Source of the DNA: DATAEY01 sp038199035
Lineage (GTDB): Bacteria > Actinomycetota > Thermoleophilia > Solirubrobacterales > Solirubrobacteraceae
DNA length: 9,072 nucleotides
Reading direction: 5' to 3'
Assembly: GCA_038199035.1 (NCBI GenBank)
Contig: JBBPZM010000007.1
Span: 1-9,072 of the forward strand
In this document: positions 1 through 5,799 of the stretch, piece after piece
Layout: every line of letters begins with the position of its first letter
Numbering within the stretch: position 1 is the first letter of the stretch
Position numbers and translations under genes: made by a program
The notes under the pieces: model-generated
Seen by the model: the letters and a program-made list of their open reading frames with translations, nothing else
Told to the model about the DNA's origin: nothing
Databases searched by the model: none

Positions 1-1989
1 CAGCTCCTCGTCGATCGTCCCGGCGGGCCCGGGCCCCGCCGCGGGGCGGCCGGCGATGGCGGCCGCGGCGGCCGGCGCCGGAGCGGCGGGCGCCGGGCCC
101 AGCTGGACGCCCAGGGAGGCGAACACATCCTCGTAGAAGTCGTGCTCGCCGCGCAGGCGCTCCTCGATGACCTTGAGGAAGCGACCCGACTCCGCCCCCT
201 GGATGACGCGGTGGTCGTAGGTCGAGGTCATGGTCATGACCTTCTCCGCCCCGATCATCTCCCCCACGGCCTCCAGGCCGACGGGATAGGCGATCGACCC
301 GGTGGCGACGATCGTCCCCTGACCGACCATCAGCCGCGGGACCGAGGCGACTGTGCCGATGCCGCCGGGATTGGTGAGCGAGATGTTCGCCCCGGCCAGG
401 TCGTCGGCGGTAAGCGCGTTGGTCCGCGCGCGCTCGATGAGGTCGTTGAAGGCGTCCACGAAGGCGGCGAAGTCCATCCGCCCGGCGTTGCGGATCACCG
501 GCACCATGAGCGTGCGCGAGCCGTCGCGCTTCTCGACGTCGACGGCGATGCCGAGGTTGACCGCGCCGTCGTCGACGCGCTGGGGGCGGCCGTCGGCCAC
601 CTCGAAGTGGTGGGCCATCACCGGCATGTCCTCGGTCGCCGCCCGGGCGATGGCGTAGGCGATCAGGTGGGTGAAGGAGACCTTGCGGCCGGCGGCCTTG
701 AGTTCGCGGCGACGACCGTCCATGGTCGTGACGGTGATGGTGCGAAACGAGGTGGCGGTGGGGATCGAGCGGCTCTCGTCCATGTAGCGGGCGAGCATCG
801 CCGCGGCGCCCTTGAGCGGCTGGGCGCCCGCCGGCGGCGCGGCGGGGCTGGGTGTCGGAGCCGCGCTCGGCGCCGCGTCCGGCGCCCCGCCGTTCTCGGC
901 CACCGCCAGCACGTCCGCCTTGGAGATGCGGCCGCCCGGGCCGGTGCCTGGCACCGCCGCCAGGTCCACCCCGTGGGCCGCGGCCACGCGCCGGGCCACC
1001 GGAGAGGCCTTGGCGCCGTCGGGCGCGTCGGGGACCTGGCCGGCCGGCGCGGCGGGCGCCGCGCCTTCGGCGGGCGCGGCCTCCGCGAGGTCGGTGGCGG
1101 CGGCCTCAGGAGCAGCCGGCGGCCCGGCGCCGGCCGACGCCATCCGAGCGATGACCTGGCCCACCTGCACGGTGTCGCCCGGCCGGGCGAGGAGCTCGAC
1201 CAGGGTTCCGCTGGCCGGCGCCGGCACCTCGGCGTCGACCTTGTCGGTCGAGATCTCGACGATCGTCTCGTCGGCGGCGATTGCGTCGCCGGGCTGCTTG
1301 TGCCACTCGAGGATCGTGCCCTCGGTCACCGACTCGCCCATGGCCGGCATGACGATGTCAACGGTCTCGCCGCCCGGCGGGACCTGCTCGCCGGGCCCCG
1401 GCGCCGGAGGCGTGGCCTCGACCCCCACGCCGCCGGGCCGACCGTGCTCGCCGACCACTGAACCCGCGGCGGTGGGCTCGACTCGCGCGGCGGCGGGGGC
1501 GCCGGCCGTCGCCGGATCGCCGCCGTTGCCCCCGGAGCCGCCGTCGCTACCGGCGGCGGAGGCCGACCCCTCGCCGGCAAGAGGCGTGTCCGAGCCGCCG
1601 TCTCCCGTCGTACCGCCCGGGCCCTCGAGCTGCTCGACCTGGTTGGCCTCCTCGGCCGCCGCGGCCTCGGCCACCGGCGTGCCGGGGACCGGGTCGCCCT
1701 CGTCGGAGGGGGACTGGCCGGTGGTCGCCGGCGTGCCGTCGCTCGTCTGGATCTGCGCCAGCGGCGCCCCGACCTGGACGGTCTCACCCTCCTGGGCGTG
1801 GATCTTCACGATCCGCCCGGGCATCGGAGCCGGCACCTCGGCGTCGACCTTGTCGGTCGAGATCTCGACGATCGTCTCGTCGGCCGCCACATCGTCGCCC
1901 TCGCCCTTGTGCCACTCGAGCACCGTGCCCTCGGTCACCGAGTCGCCCATCTGGGGCATCACGACCTCGATGGTGGTGTTCACCGCCAT
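1..1989 (-). CDS. kgd: Kgd/OdhA-type 2-oxoglutarate dehydrogenase subunit with two N-terminal lipoyl domains (E2-E1 fusion, 3' end outside window)
   Basis: The visible 663 residues form an acyltransferase (E2) of the 2-oxoglutarate dehydrogenase complex, which passes succinyl groups from E1 to CoA in the cytoplasm. Order: lipoyl domain 1 (about 5-81, lysine K47 in STDKVDAE), a Gly/Ser/Asp-rich linker (84-208), lipoyl domain 2 (about 209-284, K250), an Ala/Pro linker, an E3-binding domain (about 326-363, with SPVARR and GTGPGGRI), and a catalytic domain (about 388-625) with TNPGGIGT and YDHRVIQGAESG. In that motif H593 is kept, but the Asp of the usual DHRxxDG is Gln, as in mycobacterial and corynebacterial Kgd/OdhA. 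A free-standing E2 would stop soon after this motif. Here the frame stays open through an Ala/Pro linker and reaches the edge at TIDEEL, so a fused E1 is expected (inference). Mycobacterial Kgd has no lipoyl domains of its own. The ATG at 1989 has no clear Shine-Dalgarno site, but the lipoyl fold begins directly after it. Confidence 0.9.
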   Translation of the reverse strand, partial: MAVNTTIEVVMPQMGDSVTEGTVLEWHKGEGDDVAADETIVEISTDKVDAEVPAPMPGRIVKIHAQEGETVQVGAPLAQIQTSDGTPATTGQSPSDEGDPVPGTPVAEAAAAEEANQVEQLEGPGGTTGDGGSDTPLAGEGSASAAGSDGGSGGNGGDPATAGAPAAARVEPTAAGSVVGEHGRPGGVGVEATPPAPGPGEQVPPGGETVDIVMPAMGESVTEGTILEWHKQPGDAIAADETIVEISTDKVDAEVPAPASGTLVELLARPGDTVQVGQVIARMASAGAGPPAAPEAAATDLAEAAPAEGAAPAAPAGQVPDAPDGAKASPVARRVAAAHGVDLAAVPGTGPGGRISKADVLAVAENGGAPDAAPSAAPTPSPAAPPAGAQPLKGAAAMLARYMDESRSIPTATSFRTITVTTMDGRRRELKAAGRKVSFTHLIAYAIARAATEDMPVMAHHFEVADGRPQRVDDGAVNLGIAVDVEKRDGSRTLMVPVIRNAGRMDFAAFVDAFNDLIERARTNALTADDLAGANISLTNPGGIGTVASVPRLMVGQGTIVATGSIAYPVGLEAVGEMIGAEKVMTMTSTYDHRVIQGAESGRFLKVIEERLRGEHDFYEDVFASLGVQLGPAPAAPAPAAAAAIAGRPAAGPGPAGTIDEEL
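1220..1275. repeat. 56-bp exact direct repeat, copy in lipoyl domain 2
   Basis: These 56 bases are identical to 1829-1884, 609 bp away. That is exactly 203 codons, so both copies are read in the same frame. They encode the segment around the lipoylated lysine (residues 239-256, including ETIVEISTDKVDAE). Identity breaks at the next base on both sides, while the domains outside it differ at many positions. Confidence 0.97.
1829..1884. repeat. 56-bp exact direct repeat, copy in lipoyl domain 1
   Basis: Second copy of the exact repeat, encoding residues 36-53 around K47. Silent sites are identical too, which fits recent duplication or gene conversion between the two lipoyl domains better than protein-level constraint alone. 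Confidence 0.97.
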
Positions 1990-2042
1990 GCTCAGGCGGG
2001 CGACTTCGCGGCCGCGTGCGGGCGCTGTGGGGTCACCAGCCT

Positions 2043-2048
2043 AGGGTA
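2043..2048 (-). promoter_or_regulatory. Possible -10 box for the Kgd-type gene
   Basis: On the minus strand this reads TACCCT, matching TANNNT, in the 92-bp gap between the DUF3817-like gene and the Kgd-type start. It would leave a leader of roughly 45 nt. No convincing -35 box is seen. This is a weak call from one hexamer. Confidence 0.25.
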
Positions 2049-2081
2049 GCGACGGCTCCGCGCGCGCGTGCAGGCAGGGCG

Positions 2082-2372
2082 TCAGGCCGCGAGCCGGTCC
2101 CGGCGGCGGGTCTCGACCACGAATCCCGCCGTGCCCGCGAAGGGCCCGACGCCACCCACGACGACGACCACGACCGCCAGCCAGAAGGGAATGGCACGAC
2201 GCCGCACGGCGGCCAGGGAGAGCAGCGAGAGCACAATCCATAGGCAGCCGTGCGACCAGCCGAGAACGCGCGTCTCGGGCGCCAGGCCCGGGATCAGCCA
2301 TACGGCCAGCAGCGCGCTGAACACCGCCGAGTTGGTGAACGACAGGGCCCGCAGGAACGCGAAGAGGCTCAC
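2082..2372 (-). CDS. Small DUF3817-like integral membrane protein
   Basis: The 96-residue protein is mostly hydrophobic, with about three membrane segments: roughly 12-30 (SAVFSALLAVWLIPGL), 37-55 (LGWSHGCLWIVLSLLSLAA) and 61-84. It ends in an Arg-rich tail (ETRRRDRL). The GWSHG motif before the second segment and the GPFAG near the third, followed by basic residues, resemble the DUF3817 family, whose function is unknown. The start is GTG at 2372, 49 nt after the stop of the PucR-type gene on the same strand; no earlier in-frame start was favoured because it would run into that gene. A GACAAT lies 6 nt upstream, so a leaderless start is possible. The family match is by eye. Confidence 0.72.
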   Translation of the reverse strand: MSLFAFLRALSFTNSAVFSALLAVWLIPGLAPETRVLGWSHGCLWIVLSLLSLAAVRRRAIPFWLAVVVVVVGGVGPFAGTAGFVVETRRRDRLAA

Positions 2373-2388
2373 GCGACGATTGTCCCGG

Positions 2389-2402
2389 CTTGGGCGCCCG
2401 AG
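2389..2402. repeat. 14-bp near-palindrome between regulator and DUF3817-like gene
   Basis: The sequence CTTGGGCGCCCGAG is self-complementary except for one T/G pair. It lies 17 bp upstream of the DUF3817-like GTG and just after the regulator's stop. It could be an operator or a weak hairpin (5-bp stem with a GCGC loop). In DNA this rich in G and C it may also be chance. Confidence 0.3.
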
Positions 2403-2421
2403 GCGACGCCCGCCGATACGG

Positions 2422-3612
2422 TCAATCGCCCCGGCGGAACTCGCCGGCCGGGTCGAGGCGCCGTCGCAGGCGCAGAGCGACCTCGAGCTCCGCGCGCCGC
2501 CCCGACACCGGCCGCCCGATGCGCTCCTCCACGGCGCGCAGGCGCTGGGCGACGGTCTGCTCGTGCACGCCCAGCGCCGCGGCGGTGGCCGAGGCGTTGT
2601 GCCCGTGGGCGAAGTAGGCGAGCAGCGTCTCGCGCAGGCGGTGCCCTCGGGCGTCGTCGCCGTCGAGGCCGCGCAGCTCACGGGTGGCGAACTCCCGCGC
2701 CGCCCCCTCGTCGCTCGCCGCCAGCGCCTCGAGGGCAACGTCGTCGTAGTGGGTGACCGCCCGCACGGCGCGCACCCCGGCGTGCGAGGCCTCGACCGCC
2801 TGGCGATGAGTGCGCCCAAAGCCCTCGAGCCCGACCTCCTCCGCCCCCACGCCGATGCCGTTCCCGGGCGCCGGGTCGAGCCGCTCCAGTCGGCGCCGGG
2901 CGCGGTCGTCGAGCGCCCGGCTGGCCCCCAGCCAGGCCCAGCAGGCCTCGTCGGCCACGCGGACGAGAAGCAGCCGGCGCTCGAGCTCGTCGCCCAGCTC
3001 GCGGACGAGGTTGGCCGACTGCTCGCCCCACGCCACCACACCGAGGTGGTGGCCGTCAACGTCGTAGTCCAGCGCGGCGGTGTCTGCGTGCCCACCGGCC
3101 AGCAGCTCGTTGACGAGGTGGACCCTACGCTGCTCCTGGCTGCGCAGCATGCGGTCGCGCTCGCGCAGGTGCTCCTTGCTGATGAGCTGCGTCATGCGCC
3201 CGGCGTAGGCGAAGAAGAAGTCCGACCCGCGCCGCAGCAGCCCCCGCCGGGCGTCGGGGTCGGGCTCGTGCTTTTCGACGAGCTCGAACCAGCCCTGCCA
3301 CCACGCGGCGTGGCCGCGCCGGTACCCATCGGTGATCTGGATGGCCGGGCTCCCGGCGCGCGCCGACTCGCGGGCCAGCTCGAGGTCCACGTCGGCCAGG
3401 CGATCGGGTAGCTCGCCGGCCCGCATGGCCGCCAGCTCGGCGCGCCCGCTGCGAATCGCGAGGACCTTCGTGCGCTCGCGCAGCTCGGGGCGGTGGACGA
3501 ACCAGTCGCTGTCGCGGTCGAAGCCGACGAACATGCCCTCGACCAGCTCCTCGACGCGGTCGTCGAGCAGGTCCAAGAGCCGGTGGAATTTCACATCGAG
3601 ATCGATATCCAC
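2422..3612 (-). CDS. PucR-family transcriptional regulator
   Basis: This 396-residue protein has the layout of PucR/CdaR-type regulators. An N-terminal helical sensor region (about 1-155) is followed by a CdaR GGDEF-like middle region (about 160-300) and a C-terminal PucR-type helix-turn-helix (about 325-385). The last is seen in RLRETLLAYFAHGHNASATA, then ALGVHEQTVAQRLRAVEERI. It should bind DNA in the cytoplasm; the effector cannot be told from sequence. The start is taken as GTG at 3612, because an in-frame TGA lies a few codons upstream. A second GTG six codons in (3594) is possible. It is divergent from the membrane-protein/permease pair, so it might regulate that pair, itself or the DUF3817-like gene (inference). 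Confidence 0.9.
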   Translation of the reverse strand: MDIDLDVKFHRLLDLLDDRVEELVEGMFVGFDRDSDWFVHRPELRERTKVLAIRSGRAELAAMRAGELPDRLADVDLELARESARAGSPAIQITDGYRRGHAAWWQGWFELVEKHEPDPDARRGLLRRGSDFFFAYAGRMTQLISKEHLRERDRMLRSQEQRRVHLVNELLAGGHADTAALDYDVDGHHLGVVAWGEQSANLVRELGDELERRLLLVRVADEACWAWLGASRALDDRARRRLERLDPAPGNGIGVGAEEVGLEGFGRTHRQAVEASHAGVRAVRAVTHYDDVALEALAASDEGAAREFATRELRGLDGDDARGHRLRETLLAYFAHGHNASATAAALGVHEQTVAQRLRAVEERIGRPVSGRRAELEVALRLRRRLDPAGEFRRGD

Positions 3613-3619
3613 CTCGATG
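3594..3619. promoter_or_regulatory. Inverted repeat over the PucR-type start codon (possible operator)
   Basis: Arms CATCGAG and CTCGATG (7 bp, perfect) are separated by 12 bp that contain ATCGAT and GATATC palindromes. The element covers the GTG start at 3610-3612. The position suits autoregulation. The CGA-rich composition makes a chance origin possible. Confidence 0.35.
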
Positions 3620-3620
3620 G

Positions 3621-3626
3621 AAGGTA
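3621..3626 (-). promoter_or_regulatory. Possible -10 box for the PucR-type gene (leaderless)
   Basis: The minus strand reads TACCTT (TANNNT), ending 8 nt before the GTG start. Transcription would then begin at or within a base or two of the start codon. No good -35 box is visible; the right place for it coincides with the inverted repeat at 3643-3657. Confidence 0.4.
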
Positions 3627-3642
3627 TCTCAACCGCTCAGAG

Positions 3643-3657
3643 TCGTAGAAGCTACGA
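3643..3657. promoter_or_regulatory. Perfect inverted repeat in the divergent promoter region (possible operator)
   Basis: TCGTAG-AAG-CTACGA is a perfect 6-bp dyad with a 3-bp spacer. It lies 30 bp from the regulator's start and 66 bp from the membrane-protein start, in the 111-bp region between the divergent genes. It is less GC-rich than the surroundings, which makes a chance origin less likely. The PucR-type protein next to it is the natural candidate binder (inference). Confidence 0.45.
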
Positions 3658-3706
3658 GCTGGCTTCGACGAACCCGCTCAAGAGGCGATTGCCCCGCCGC
3701 CGCGCC

Positions 3707-3712
3707 GGGAGG
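3707..3712 (+). promoter_or_regulatory. Shine-Dalgarno site of the small membrane protein gene
   Basis: GGGAGG lies 11 nt before the ATG at 3724, slightly further than usual. It is the main support for choosing this ATG over the internal ATG at residue 27. Confidence 0.55.
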
Positions 3713-3723
3713 ATCTTGGCAGC

Positions 3724-4206
3724 ATGGAGGCAACGGTGGCCCAGCCGGGACCCAGGCGTCATCTCGTGGCCCGCCTGACGGCGCGGCTCAGGCGCGCCGG
3801 CATGCTCACGCTCATGAGCCTGGCCACCATCAACGTCTACACGGGCAGCCCGCTGATGGCGCTGTGGATCGGCTCGCGGGTGCAGGGGCCCGGCCCTCCC
3901 TCGATGGGGCCGATCGCCGTCGTCTTCGTGACCATGGTCGGCTTCTCGTACGTCCTGGTCCGGGTGCTGGCCCGCCTGGGCGCGGCCTACGATCGCCTGA
4001 CCGGGCGCCGCCCGGCGATCCGCCAGCACGTCCCGTGGCTGCGCAGCATGCGTGGGGAGCGCCCGCACGAGCAGGGCGACTCCTACCGGCTGTCGGCCCT
4101 CGACGTCGTGCTGGTGGCCTCGGTCGTTGTCGCGGTGGCGGCGTTCGAGGTGTGGTTCTTCTTCTTCTCGGGATCACCGATCGGCGCCACCTCGGGGCGG
4201 GGCTAG
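3724..4206 (+). CDS. Small membrane protein of unknown function, upstream of MlaE-type permease
   Basis: I do not recognise a named family. The 160 residues hold a basic N-terminus (RRHLVARLTARLRR), a moderately hydrophobic stretch with NVYTGSPLMALWIGSR (about 37-52), and a clear membrane segment (about 61-82, PIAVVFVTMVGFSYVLVRVL). Next come a polar loop (YDRLTGRRPAIRQHVPWLRS and on to about 118) and a second strong membrane segment (about 123-148, ending VWFFFFSG). Its stop is 3 nt before the permease start, so the two are probably co-translated and may work as a unit, for example as an accessory membrane subunit (inference). No signal-peptidase site, lipobox or enzyme motif is seen. Confidence 0.8.
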   Translation: MEATVAQPGPRRHLVARLTARLRRAGMLTLMSLATINVYTGSPLMALWIGSRVQGPGPPSMGPIAVVFVTMVGFSYVLVRVLARLGAAYDRLTGRRPAIRQHVPWLRSMRGERPHEQGDSYRLSALDVVLVASVVVAVAAFEVWFFFFSGSPIGATSGRG

Positions 4207-4209
4207 CCG

Positions 4210-5010
4210 GTGGGCCAGGGCTGGCTCACCGTCCCGCGGGAGTGGCTGGCGGACGCGGGGAAGCTCGCCGAGTTCTGCGCGCGAGTGGTGGGAAACGTGT
4301 ACGGGGGACGGGTCCTGCGGTTCTTCGGCGAGGCGCTGCGCCAGGCCGGGATCCTCATCACCAGCTCGACGATCGTGATCTGCGGCCTGGTGTTCATCAT
4401 CGGCCTGCAGTGCGGGATCGAGGGCGCGTACTTCACGCGCTCACAGGGAGCCCCCGCCTACGCCGGCGTGTTCAGCGCCTGGTGCGATCTGCGCGAGCTG
4501 GTGCCCTACGCCTTCGGGTACATGATGGCCGCCAAGGTGGGGACCGGATTCGTGGCCGAGCTGGGCTCCATGCGCATCAGCGACGAGATCGACGCGCTCG
4601 AGGTCATGGGCATCGACTCCGTCCTCTTCCTCTGCGCCACCCGCCTGCTCGGCGCCTGGATGGTCCTGCCCTTCGTCTACGTCATGTCGATCGGCGCCGG
4701 GTTCTTCGCCTCCTACCTCGCGGTCGTCCAGCAGATCGGGGAGGTCAGCTCGGGCGGGTTCTTCCTCATCTTCTGGATGTTTCAGAACCCCCCGGACCTG
4801 CTCTACAGCGTGATCAAGGGGATGGTCATGGCCACCGCGATCGTGTTGGTCGGCTGCTACTACGGTTACAACGCCGGTGGCGGCCCCGTCGGCGTCGGGA
4901 CCGCCACCGCCAAGTCGATGGTGCTCAACATCGTGCTCGTCCACCTCATCGGCATGCTCGGCACCCAAGTCTTCTGGGGCGCCAACCCACGCGCCCCCAT
5001 CGGCGGATGA
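4210..5010 (+). CDS. MlaE/YrbE-family ABC transporter permease
   Basis: This 266-residue protein is an MlaE/YrbE-type permease, the membrane subunit of MCE lipid-transport ABC systems. Visible features are an amphipathic N-terminus (1-45), a membrane segment ITSSTIVICGLVFIIGLQCG (about 50-69), and the family's conserved cytoplasmic loop with GTGFVAELGSMRISDEIDAL (111-130) followed by EVMGI. Further membrane segments lie at about 138-175, 183-198, 203-225 and 237-256. The length is normal for the family. The start is GTG at 4210, 3 nt after the preceding stop, with a G-rich stretch at 4194-4202 inside the upstream gene as ribosome site. MCE loci of actinobacteria usually carry two YrbE genes plus MCE proteins. 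Here the permease is single and the next gene converges on it, so its ATPase and substrate-binding partners must be elsewhere. Confidence 0.93.
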   Translation: MGQGWLTVPREWLADAGKLAEFCARVVGNVYGGRVLRFFGEALRQAGILITSSTIVICGLVFIIGLQCGIEGAYFTRSQGAPAYAGVFSAWCDLRELVPYAFGYMMAAKVGTGFVAELGSMRISDEIDALEVMGIDSVLFLCATRLLGAWMVLPFVYVMSIGAGFFASYLAVVQQIGEVSSGGFFLIFWMFQNPPDLLYSVIKGMVMATAIVLVGCYYGYNAGGGPVGVGTATAKSMVLNIVLVHLIGMLGTQVFWGANPRAPIGG

Positions 5011-5019
5011 CCGCCACGA

Positions 5020-5055
5020 CCGGCTCGCCGATCCCGGGGAGCGGCGACTAGCCGG
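5020..5055. terminator. Stem-loop between convergent permease and Nudix genes (possible bidirectional terminator)
   Basis: The arms CCGGCT-CGCCG (5020-5030) and CGGCG-act-AGCCGG (5042-5055) pair over 11 bp with a 3-nt bulge around an 11-nt loop. It lies in the 37-bp gap between the two stop codons and runs over the Nudix stop. There is no U-tract on either strand, so this would be a non-canonical intrinsic terminator. Confidence 0.5.
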
Positions 5056-5698
5056 CCAGCAGTTGGGCGATGCCCCGCAGCGGCTGGTCGGCCTCGACCG
5101 GCCAGCGCAAGACCTCGGCCGGCCACCACGCGAAGGCGTCGTGCTCGTCGTCGGGGACCACATCGGCTCCGGCCGGCAGGAAGGCCAGGCCGACGAACAG
5201 GACGAGCCCCTGGGGGTTGCGCACCAGAGCCTCGACGGTCAGCCGCTCGGGCGCCACCGACCACTCCTCGTCGAGCTCGCGAGCCAGCGTCTCGACCGGG
5301 TCCTCGCCCACCTCCACCGCCCCGCCGGCGCCCAGCGCCCAGCGCCCCGCCCAGGAGGCCAGCCACGCGGCTCGCCGGCCCGCCAGCCAACGTCCCTGCG
5401 CGTCGCGGGTGACGCATAGCGCCGCCATGCTGCCGGCGGCGTCGGCGCCCAGGCGCAGCGACCAGCGGGCGGGCTGAAGGTCCAGGGCCAGGCCGTCGGG
5501 GCGCTGCTCGTAGCCGGCGAGGCGGCCGCTCAGCCCGTCGTGGCTGGGAGAGCCGCGCTCGCGCAGGCTGGCGATGGCCGCGTCGGCCGCGGCCTCCGCC
5601 GCGGCGTCGGGCTCGAAGCGCTCCTCGATCCAGCGGTGGCGCACCTGGCGGGGCTCCCACGGGCCGCGGGCGAGCATGCCGGGAGCGAGAGCGGGCAT
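5048..5698 (-). CDS. Nudix hydrolase
   Basis: This is a Nudix-superfamily hydrolase, a family that cleaves nucleoside diphosphates linked to another group using Mg2+. With the ATG at 5698 it has 216 residues. An N-terminal extension (about 1-88, with PWEPRQVRHRWIEERFEPD) precedes the Nudix fold. The Nudix box at residues 126-148 fits G-x5-E-x7-RE-L-x-EE, with R140, E141, E144 and E145 present. The Gly usually found three residues after the EE pair's first Glu is Ser (S147). Substrate cannot be predicted. The frame stays open upstream to an ATG at 5785. I prefer 5698 because the longer form would cover the divergent promoter region, and because a TACGCT lies 9 nt before 5698. It converges with the permease gene and diverges from the FAD oxidase gene. 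Confidence 0.88.
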   Translation of the reverse strand: MPALAPGMLARGPWEPRQVRHRWIEERFEPDAAAEAAADAAIASLRERGSPSHDGLSGRLAGYEQRPDGLALDLQPARWSLRLGADAAGSMAALCVTRDAQGRWLAGRRAAWLASWAGRWALGAGGAVEVGEDPVETLARELDEEWSVAPERLTVEALVRNPQGLVLFVGLAFLPAGADVVPDDEHDAFAWWPAEVLRWPVEADQPLRGIAQLLAG

Positions 5699-5702
5699 CC
5701 AT

Positions 5703-5735
5703 CGCAAAGCGTAGACCCGCGCTAGCGGCTTTGCG
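5703..5735. promoter_or_regulatory. 33-bp inverted repeat at the Nudix promoter (possible operator)
   Basis: Arms CGCAAAGC (5703-5710) and GCTTTGCG (5728-5735) are perfectly complementary over 8 bp, with a 17-bp spacer. The start-proximal arm overlaps the -10 candidate of the Nudix gene and the distal arm falls where its -35 box would be. Confidence 0.45.
5708..5713 (-). promoter_or_regulatory. Possible -10 box of the Nudix gene (leaderless)
   Basis: The minus strand reads TACGCT (TANNNT), ending 9 nt before the ATG at 5698, so the transcript would start almost at the start codon. No Shine-Dalgarno site is visible, which agrees with a leaderless mRNA. Confidence 0.4.
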
Positions 5736-5752
5736 CGCCGTCGCCGCGCGCG

Positions 5753-5785
5753 ATGGGCGCCGCAGGTCGCCGCGCTGGCGCCCAT
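5753..5785. promoter_or_regulatory. 33-bp inverted repeat at the FAD-oxidase promoter (possible operator)
   Basis: Arms ATGGGCGCC (5753-5761) and GGCGCCCAT (5777-5785) are perfectly complementary over 9 bp, with a 15-bp spacer. The right arm shares its last base with the TAGACT -10 candidate. Overall length equals that of the dyad at 5703-5735 but the arm sequences differ. Confidence 0.45.
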
Positions 5786-5790
5786 AGACT
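5785..5790 (+). promoter_or_regulatory. Possible -10 box of the FAD oxidase gene (leaderless)
   Basis: TAGACT (TANNNT) ends 9 nt before the ATG at 5800. There is no Shine-Dalgarno site between them, which points to a leaderless transcript. No clear -35 box is seen. Confidence 0.5.
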
Positions 5791-5799
5791 CGCCCGACG

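Noticed and set aside
142..2044. Long plus-strand frames opposite the Kgd-type gene (142-1461 and 812-2044)
   Set aside because: They are antisense shadows; their internal similarity reflects the two lipoyl domains on the other strand.
2068..3411. 447-codon plus-strand frame opposite the regulator and the DUF3817-like gene
   Set aside because: No recognisable domain, biased composition, and the minus strand carries a clear PucR-type protein here.
5002..5015. Short hairpin GGCGG-ATGA-CCGCC over the permease stop codon as a terminator
   Set aside because: Only a 5-bp stem with no U-tract; the larger stem-loop at 5020-5055 is the better candidate.
3864..5051. 395-codon plus-strand frame over the membrane protein and permease genes
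   Set aside because: Arg/Gly/Pro-rich shadow; the other phase gives clear membrane segments and the MlaE signature.
5699..5785. A 29-residue N-terminal extension of the Nudix protein starting at ATG 5785
   Set aside because: It is Arg/Ala-rich, would cover both dyads and both -10 candidates of the divergent promoter region, and its ATG is one arm of an inverted repeat.
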